Shown piece after piece: positions 58,734 to 64,000 of a DNA stretch of 64,000 nt. The notes beneath the pieces were generated by a model. The model did not search any database. It was not told the origin of the DNA and worked only from the letters and a program-made list of their open reading frames with translations. The stretch's first letter is position 1, and each line of letters begins with the position of its first letter. Source of the stretch: Massilia sp. MS-15 (GTDB lineage: Bacteria > Pseudomonadota > Gammaproteobacteria > Burkholderiales > Burkholderiaceae_D). The stretch covers positions 1 through 64,000 of the forward strand of contig NZ_JAIWIA010000025.1 of assembly GCF_020176695.1 (NCBI RefSeq), in the 5' to 3' direction. The position numbers and the translations under genes are program-made.

Positions 58734-59762
58734 ATGCCAGCCACGCTCTCCATCCTCCACGATTTCCCCCTCGCTTCCCTCAACACCTTCCGCCTGCCGG
58801 CGCGCGCCCGGCATTATCTGCGGGTGGAGGGGGCGGCCGAGCTGGAAGCGCTGCGGCGCGATCCGGCCCTGGCCGCACTGCCGCGCCTGGTGCTGGGCGG
58901 GGGCAGCAACCTGGTACTGACGCGCGACGTCGACGGCATCGTGCTGCACATGGCCGGGCAGGGTAGGGAAGTGCTGGGCCGCCAGGACGGGCGCATCCTG
59001 GTGCGTGCCCGCGCCGGCGAGAACTGGCATGGCTTCGTGGAGTGGACCCTGGCGCAGGGGCTGGGCGGACTGGAAAACCTGTCCCTGATCCCCGGCACCG
59101 TGGGCGCCGCGCCGATCCAGAACGTGGGCGCCTACGGCACCGAGACGCGCGACGTGTTCCACTCCCTGAGCGCCTTCGACATGGCCAGCGGCGCACTGCA
59201 CACGCTCACCGCGGCGGACTGCCGCTTCGGCTACCGCGACAGCCTGTTCAAGCAGCCGGAAGGACGCGCGCTGGTGGTACTGGACGTCACCTTCTCGCTG
59301 CCGGCCGACTGGCAGCCGAACCTGCGCTACGCCGAACTGGCCAGGGCGGTGGAGGCGGCCGGCCTGGCCGCGCCGACGCCGCGCGACATCGGCGCGATCG
59401 TCGAGGCGATCCGGCGCCGCAAGCTGCCCGATCCGGCCGAGATCGGCAACGCGGGCAGCTTCTTCAAGAACCCGGTGGTGAGCCGGGAACAGTGCGCGCA
59501 GCTGCTGGCGCGCCATCCCGACATGGTGCACCACGCACAACCGGACGGCAGCGAAAAGCTGGCGGCCGGCTGGCTGATCGACCAGTGCGGCTGGAAGGGG
59601 CGAGCGCTGGGCGCTGCCGGCGTCTATCCGAAGCAGGCCCTGGTGCTGGTCAACCTGGGCGGGGCCACGGGCGAGGACGTGCTGCGGCTGGCGCGCGCGA
59701 TCCAGGCCGACGTGGCGGCGAAGTTCGGCGTCGCGCTGGAACCGGAGCCGGTATTCATCTAA
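58734..59762 (+). CDS. murB: UDP-N-acetylenolpyruvoylglucosamine reductase
   Basis: The 342-residue FAD enzyme matches type I MurB (E. coli-like). It shows [30 protein letters not shown] and the catalytic Ser in [11 protein letters not shown]. It makes UDP-MurNAc for peptidoglycan. The ATG at 58734 ([13 protein letters not shown]) is preferred over an upstream in-frame start. The SDR gene follows after 19 bases. Confidence 0.95.
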   Translation: MPATLSILHDFPLASLNTFRLPARARHYLRVEGAAELEALRRDPALAALPRLVLGGGSNLVLTRDVDGIVLHMAGQGREVLGRQDGRILVRARAGENWHGFVEWTLAQGLGGLENLSLIPGTVGAAPIQNVGAYGTETRDVFHSLSAFDMASGALHTLTAADCRFGYRDSLFKQPEGRALVVLDVTFSLPADWQPNLRYAELARAVEAAGLAAPTPRDIGAIVEAIRRRKLPDPAEIGNAGSFFKNPVVSREQCAQLLARHPDMVHHAQPDGSEKLAAGWLIDQCGWKGRALGAAGVYPKQALVLVNLGGATGEDVLRLARAIQADVAAKFGVALEPEPVFI

Positions 59763-59781
59763 AGGAACAGGGGAGGCAGGC

Positions 59782-60501
59782 ATGATCAAGGCAGTCGTGA
59801 CGGGCCATTCGCGTGGCCTGGGCGCCGCGGTCGCGGCGGAACTGATGGCGCGCGGCATCCCGGTACTGGGCGTAGCGCGCGGCCATGCGCAGGCGTGCGA
59901 AGGCATGGAGCAGGCGGTGGTCGACCTGGGCAATGGCGCGGCGCTCGGCGCCTGGCTGGCCGGACCGGCGCTGCGCAGCTTCCTGGCCGGCTGCGACACC
60001 GCGCTGCTGGTCAACAATGCCGGCATGGTGACGCCGGTCGGTCCGCTGGCCGGGCAGGATCCGCTTGCCGTCCTGGCCGCGGCCACCCTGAACGTGGCCG
60101 CGCCGCTGGCCCTGTCGGCCGCGTTCGCGCAGGCGGCGCCGCAGGCCGAGCGGCGCATCCTGCACATCTCGAGCGGCGCCGGGCGCAGCGCCTATCCCGG
60201 CTGGAGCGTGTACTGCGCCAGCAAGGCCGCGCTCGACCAGCACGCGCGGGCGGTGGCGCTCGATGGCGATCCGCGGGTGAAGTGCGTCAGCCTGGCGCCG
60301 GGCGTGATCGATACCGACATGCAGGCCGAGATCCGCGCCACCCCGGACAGCAAGTTCCCGCTGCGGCAGCGCTTCGTGGACCTGAAGGAGGGGGGCGTGC
60401 TGGTAGCGCCGCGCGATTGCGCGGTGGCGCTGGTGGACTGCCTGCTGGCGCGGGGCTTCGGGCGGGAGCCGGTGGACGACCTGCGCAATCCGCGCGCCTG
60501 A
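59782..60501 (+). CDS. SDR family oxidoreductase (sepiapterin-reductase-like)
   Basis: The 239-residue protein has cofactor motif TGHSRGLG (7-14), NNAG (78-81), and Ser131, Tyr144 and Lys148 (YCASK). The SRGLG form with a basic residue suits NADP. It resembles benzil/sepiapterin-reductase-like SDRs. The substrate is not known. AGGAG lies before the ATG, and it is probably co-transcribed with murB. Confidence 0.88.
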   Translation: MIKAVVTGHSRGLGAAVAAELMARGIPVLGVARGHAQACEGMEQAVVDLGNGAALGAWLAGPALRSFLAGCDTALLVNNAGMVTPVGPLAGQDPLAVLAAATLNVAAPLALSAAFAQAAPQAERRILHISSGAGRSAYPGWSVYCASKAALDQHARAVALDGDPRVKCVSLAPGVIDTDMQAEIRATPDSKFPLRQRFVDLKEGGVLVAPRDCAVALVDCLLARGFGREPVDDLRNPRA

Positions 60502-60543
60502 GCGGGCGGGGCGGCCGCGCGGCCCGCGCCGTTTGAGGATTCC

Positions 60544-61290
60544 TTACTTCTTTGCCAGCCGCTCTTCGACGCGGCGCGCGCGCGAAGCCGGGTCCGGGTG
60601 GCTCGCCATCAGCGAGTTGCCGCCGCTGCCGCCGGCCCTGGCCAGCTTGCGGAAGGCCGTGGCCAGGGCCGCCGGATCGTGCTTGTACTTGCGCATGAAT
60701 TCAAAGCCATAGTCGTCGGACGCGATTTCATCCTTCTGCGAGAACTGGGCATTGGCGAAGGCCTCGATGGTCTCGGCATTGGCCGCCACCGCCTTGCCGA
60801 CCGCGCTGTTGGTGGCGCCGGCCGCCTTGGTGCCGGCCGACATCAGGAGCGCGCTCTTCATCTGCGATTTGCTGTGCCCGAGCTTCGCATGGCCGATCTC
60901 GTGGCCGATGACGCCGCGCAGTTCGTCGTCCGTCATCATGTCCATCAACCCCTTGAACACGCGCACGCTGCCGTCGGGCGTGGCGAAGGCGTTGACCTCG
61001 TCCACCATGTAGACGGCGAAGTTCAGCTTGAGACCATCCTCGTTTTCCAGGCCCCTGGTCAGCCGGGCCAGGCGCTTGGCGTAGTCGCTGCCGGGTGGGG
61101 CGACCGGGTTCATCTCGTCCATCTGGACCATCATGTCGCGCGAGCCGGCGATGATGTCGGCATCGCTCAGCGAGGCGGCCTTGGCCAGGTCGGCGCCGGC
61201 GCCGAGCAGGCCTTTCAGGTCGACGGCCTGGGCCAGGCTGGCGGAAGCGGAGAACGCCGCGATCACGGCAAATTTCGTGAGTGTTTTCAT
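60544..61290 (-). CDS. M48 family zinc metalloprotease, secreted
   Basis: The 248-residue protein has a signal peptide (MKTLTKFAVIAAFSASASLAQA) and the zinc motif HEIGH (130-134). A third ligand Glu188 lies in the ExxxD of DEIASDDYGF. M48 members such as LoiP/YggG-like proteases act in periplasmic or outer-membrane quality control. The ATG at 61290 has AGGA before it; an upstream in-frame start lacks support. It is convergent with the SDR gene. Confidence 0.92.
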   Translation of the reverse strand: MKTLTKFAVIAAFSASASLAQAVDLKGLLGAGADLAKAASLSDADIIAGSRDMMVQMDEMNPVAPPGSDYAKRLARLTRGLENEDGLKLNFAVYMVDEVNAFATPDGSVRVFKGLMDMMTDDELRGVIGHEIGHAKLGHSKSQMKSALLMSAGTKAAGATNSAVGKAVAANAETIEAFANAQFSQKDEIASDDYGFEFMRKYKHDPAALATAFRKLARAGGSGGNSLMASHPDPASRARRVEERLAKK

Positions 61291-61414
61291 GTTGTCATCC
61301 TGAAAGAGAACGTTGGAAAAACGTCGGTAGGATGGCATGAAAGAAAGGGGCGGTATCGGGGGATCGATGCCTTCTTGACAGTCGTCAAGCAGTGCGCCAG
61401 GCAGGCGCGCCGGG

Positions 61415-61519
61415 GTAGCGTGGGCGGATGTTCCGCCCACGCGGCAACGCAGCTTTCGAAGACCGTGGAGCGGCCCGGATGCGTCGTTTGCACGCGTGGG
61501 CAGAATCTGCCCACCCTAC
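61415..61519. repeat. paired REP/BIME-like element, copy 2
   Basis: Two units in inverted order (61415-61447 and 61490-61519), about 42 bases apart, belong to the same family as the copy at 19952. The right unit has stem GTGGGCAG/CTGCCCAC where others have GTGGGCGG/CCGCCCAC, a compensated pair change. It lies between the M48 protease gene and argG. Confidence 0.85.
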
Positions 61520-61534
61520 GATGTGGCGTCTGGC

Positions 61535-62767
61535 TTACTGGCCGCGCTTGGCGCGCGCCTTGGCGGCGATGCGCATGCGCAGCGCGTTGAGCTTGATGAA
61601 GCCGCCCGCGTCGGCCTGGTTGTAGGCGCCGCCGTCTTCGTCGAAGGTGGCGATGTTCATGTCGAACAGCGAATCGGTCTTCGAATCGCGCGACACCACG
61701 ATCACGTTGCCCTTGTACAGCTTGACGCGCACCCAGCCGTTCACCGTCGCCTGGGTATGGTCGATCAGGGTCTGCAGCGCGACGCGCTCCGGGGCCCACC
61801 AGTAGCCGTTGTAGATCAGCGAAGCGTAGCGCGGCATCAGGTCGTCCTTCAGGTGCGCCACTTCGCGGTCCAGGGTGATCGATTCGATCGCGCGGTGCGC
61901 GCGCAGCATGATGGAGCCGCCCGGGGTCTCGTAGCAGCCGCGCGACTTCATGCCGACGTAGCGGTTCTCGACCAGGTCGAGCCGGCCGATGCCGTGCTTG
62001 CCGCCCAGGCGGTTCAGCTCCGTAAGGACTTGGGCAGGGCTCATGCGCTTGCCGTTCAGGGCCACGATGTCGCCCTTCTCGTATTCGATGTCGAGGTACT
62101 CGGCGTCGTTCGGCGCCGCCTCGGGCGACACGGTCCAGCGCCACATCGATTCCTCGGCTTCGGCGCTCGGGTTTTCCAGGTGGCGGCCTTCGAAGGAGAT
62201 GTGCAGCAGGTTGGCGTCCATCGAGTAGGGCGCGCCGCCGTTCTTGTGCTTCATGTCGATCTCGATGCCGGCGTCTTCCGCGTACTTCAGCAGCTTCTCG
62301 CGCGACAGCAGGTCCCACTCACGCCACGGGGCGATGATCTTGACGTCGGGTTTCAGCGCGTAGGCGCCCAGCTCGAAGCGTACCTGGTCGTTGCCCTTGC
62401 CGGTCGCGCCGTGCGACACGGCGTCGGCGCCGGTGGCGTTGGCGATCTCGATCAGGCGCTTGGCGATCAGCGGACGCGCGATCGAGGTGCCCAGCAGGTA
62501 CTCGCCTTCGTACACGGTGTTGGCACGGAACATCGGGAACACGAAGTCGCGAACGAATTCCTCGCGCACGTCGTCGATGTAGATGTTTTCCGGCTTGATG
62601 CCGAACTTCAGCGCCTTGGCGCGCGCCGGTTCCAGCTCTTCGCCCTGGCCGAGGTCGGCGGTGAAGGTGACGATCTCGCAGTGGTAGTGGTCTTGCAGCC
62701 ACTTCAGGATGACGGAGGTGTCGAGGCCGCCCGAGTAGGCGAGGACTACTTTTTTAATGTCGCTCAT
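61535..62767 (-). CDS. argG: argininosuccinate synthase
   Basis: The 410-residue enzyme has the PP-loop AYSGGLDTS (10-18) and [14 protein letters not shown]. It joins citrulline and aspartate with ATP, the step after ArgF. It is downstream of argF on the same strand with a 134-base gap that holds a hairpin. The REP-like element follows its stop. Confidence 0.96.
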   Translation of the reverse strand: MSDIKKVVLAYSGGLDTSVILKWLQDHYHCEIVTFTADLGQGEELEPARAKALKFGIKPENIYIDDVREEFVRDFVFPMFRANTVYEGEYLLGTSIARPLIAKRLIEIANATGADAVSHGATGKGNDQVRFELGAYALKPDVKIIAPWREWDLLSREKLLKYAEDAGIEIDMKHKNGGAPYSMDANLLHISFEGRHLENPSAEAEESMWRWTVSPEAAPNDAEYLDIEYEKGDIVALNGKRMSPAQVLTELNRLGGKHGIGRLDLVENRYVGMKSRGCYETPGGSIMLRAHRAIESITLDREVAHLKDDLMPRYASLIYNGYWWAPERVALQTLIDHTQATVNGWVRVKLYKGNVIVVSRDSKTDSLFDMNIATFDEDGGAYNQADAGGFIKLNALRMRIAAKARAKRGQ

Positions 62768-62821
62768 GGATGTTCCAGTGGAAGGAGGTGGGGTTGTGGA
62801 TGGTCAGCTGGCCTTGTGCGA

Positions 62822-62846
62822 GTCCGCCCCGCGCTGCGGGACGGAC
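62822..62846. other. hairpin in the argF-argG gap
   Basis: GTCCG-C-CCCGC / GCGGG-A-CGGAC forms a ten-pair stem with one C/A mismatch and a three-base loop. It has no T-run. It could slow transcription or protect mRNA between argF and argG. Confidence 0.45.
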
Positions 62847-62901
62847 GGCCAACGATCAAGCTTGGTGGTGGGTGGTGAAATCGATGGTGCAAACGTCTGG
62901 C

Positions 62902-63828
62902 TTACTTGTCGTCGATGCGCCCGAGCAGCAGGTATTCGATGAGCGCCTTCTGCACGTGGAGGCGGTTCTCCGCCTCGTCCCAGACGACCGACTGCGGGCC
63001 GTCGATGACGTCGGCGGACACTTCCTCGCCGCGGTGCGCAGGCAGGCAGTGCATGAACAGGGCGTCCGGCGTGGCGCGCGCCATCTTGGCGGCGTCGACG
63101 ATGAAGCCGTCGAAGGCCTTCATGCGCTCGGCGTTTTCCTTTTCGTAGCCCATGCTGGTCCAGACGTCGGTGCTGACCAGGTGCGCGCCCGCGCAGGCGT
63201 CCGACGGATTGTCGAACAGCGTGTAGCGCTGGGTGGACACCAGCTTCGGATCGAGCTCGTAGCCCTTGGGCGTCGACACGTTCAGGTGGAAGCCGAACAC
63301 CTCGGCCGCCTGCAGCCACGAATACAGCATGTTGTTGGCGTCGCCGATCCAGGTAACAAGCTTGCCCGCGATCGGGCCGCGGTGCTCGTAGAAGGTAAAG
63401 ATGTCGGCCAGCACCTGGCAGGGATGGTGTTCGTTGGTCAGGCCGTTGATCACCGGGACGCGCGAGTTCGCAGCGAAGCGCTCGATGATTTCCTGGCCGA
63501 AGGTGCGCACCATGATGATGTCGCACATGCGCGACATGACCTGGCCCGCGTCTTCGACCGGCTCGCCGCGGCCCAGCTGGCTGTCGCGGGTGTTCAGGTA
63601 GATCGCGGCGCCGCCCAGCTGGTGCATGCCGGCCTCGAAACTCAGGCGGGTACGGGTCGAGCTCTTCTCGAACACCATCACCAGCGTGCGGTCGACCAGC
63701 GGGTGGTAGACCTCGTAGGCCTTGAACTTGCGCTTGATGACCTTCGCGCGCTCGATGACGTATTCGAATTCGTCCAGCGAGAAGTCGGAGAACTGCAGGA
63801 AGTGCTTGATGGGCTTTGCGACTGGCAT
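62902..63828 (-). CDS. argF: ornithine carbamoyltransferase
   Basis: The 308-residue enzyme has the carbamoyl-phosphate motif EKSSTRTR, HPCQ and the ornithine site HCLPAHR. It makes citrulline, used by the downstream argG. The ATG at 63828 begins MPVAKPIKHFLQF. A TATAAT -10 lies about 40 bases upstream on the minus strand within an inverted repeat. Confidence 0.96.
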   Translation of the reverse strand: MPVAKPIKHFLQFSDFSLDEFEYVIERAKVIKRKFKAYEVYHPLVDRTLVMVFEKSSTRTRLSFEAGMHQLGGAAIYLNTRDSQLGRGEPVEDAGQVMSRMCDIIMVRTFGQEIIERFAANSRVPVINGLTNEHHPCQVLADIFTFYEHRGPIAGKLVTWIGDANNMLYSWLQAAEVFGFHLNVSTPKGYELDPKLVSTQRYTLFDNPSDACAGAHLVSTDVWTSMGYEKENAERMKAFDGFIVDAAKMARATPDALFMHCLPAHRGEEVSADVIDGPQSVVWDEAENRLHVQKALIEYLLLGRIDDK

Positions 63829-63859
63829 ATCGTCTTTGCGTCTTTGCTGAATATGTTAT

Positions 63860-63876
63860 CCCTTGAATTATAAGGG
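63860..63876 (-). promoter_or_regulatory. argF -10 region inside an inverted repeat
   Basis: On the minus strand TATAAT (plus 63867-63872) lies within CCCTT-N7-AAGGG (63860-63876), 31-48 bases before the argF ATG. No good -35 is seen. The repeat could be an operator covering the -10. Confidence 0.5.
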
Positions 63877-63908
63877 TTTTTGCTTGACGTTAGGGAAGGC
63901 GCGGTTTT

Positions 63909-64000
63909 GCAGGGTGGGCGGCGGTGCCGCCCACGCGTTCGACGCACGGCTGCGCTGCCTCAGGGCCGGCACCACGTGCACGCGTGGGCGGGTGACCCGC
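63909..64000. repeat. paired REP/BIME-like element, copy 3, cut by the window edge
   Basis: The left unit (63909-63937, AGGGTGGGCGG...CCGCCCACGCG) and the start of a right unit (63978-64000, GCACGCGTGGGCGGG...) are about 40 bases apart, as in copy 2. The right unit runs off the window. Confidence 0.8.

Noticed and set aside
62776-62800. AGGAGG-like sequence on the plus strand before argG
   Set aside because: It would start only a Pro/Ser/Arg-rich shadow frame antisense to argF.

Overview
The window is GC-rich, gene-dense chromosomal DNA from a betaproteobacterium. The closest fit is the Oxalobacteraceae, of the Massilia/Telluria/Duganella type. This is inferred from the codon bias, the cysI-DUF934-cysH-cysD-cysN-cobA order with an adjacent cysB, the PrpR/AcnD/PrpF form of the methylcitrate pathway, and many c-di-GMP and sensor proteins. 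No marker gene allows a species call. No tRNA, rRNA, CRISPR array, transposase, phage or plasmid gene was seen.

Layout. 1-8.4 kb: a tricorn-like S41 protease cut by the window edge, a small membrane protein, a chemotaxis receptor, an RlmI-like fragment without its methyltransferase domain, a clan-A glycosidase-like gene paired with an SDR, and an HTH-2TM regulator. 8.5-21.3 kb: a sulfur/propionate block. It holds cystathionine gamma-lyase/synthase and cystathionine beta-synthase, then prpR, DUF485-actP, and prpB-prpC-acnD-prpF behind a near-consensus sigma-54 promoter. 21.4-28 kb: a PAS-GGDEF-EAL protein, exonuclease III, an AT-rich gap, two small ORFs (one DUF1653), a lipoprotein and pepA. 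28.1-38.7 kb: lptF-lptG-cbiX converging on the operon cysI-DUF934-cysH-cysD-cysN-cobA, with cysB divergent from cysI and a methyltransferase after it. 38.8-43.5 kb: DUF2059 and DUF4126 proteins, nhaA with an attenuator-like leader, an AGCS symporter and a DUF2141 protein. 43.6-50.2 kb: a zeaxanthin-glucoside-type carotenoid cluster crtE-X-Y-I-B with crtZ convergent. 50.4-56.6 kb: an orphan NarL-type histidine kinase, a LytS/LytT-like two-component pair and a second GGDEF-EAL protein. 56.7-64 kb: an NMO-family flavoenzyme, yajQ, murB, an SDR, an M48 metalloprotease, argG and argF.

How the genes work together. Reverse transsulfuration releases 2-oxobutyrate, which becomes propionyl-CoA, and the neighbouring methylcitrate genes are the pathway that removes propionyl-CoA. 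The cys operon plus CobA and CbiX covers ATP sulfurylase, APS/PAPS reductase, sulfite reductase and two steps of siroheme synthesis. The crt genes form a complete route from prenyl diphosphates to glycosylated zeaxanthin, in the same order and orientation as in Pantoea.

Non-coding structure of note: a paired palindromic (REP/BIME-like) family at three sites with compensatory stem changes, a 22-bp perfect palindrome before the glycosidase-like gene, an 11-bp tandem array upstream of the HTH-2TM regulator, the sigma-54 promoter of prpB, and a terminator hairpin inside the nhaA leader.
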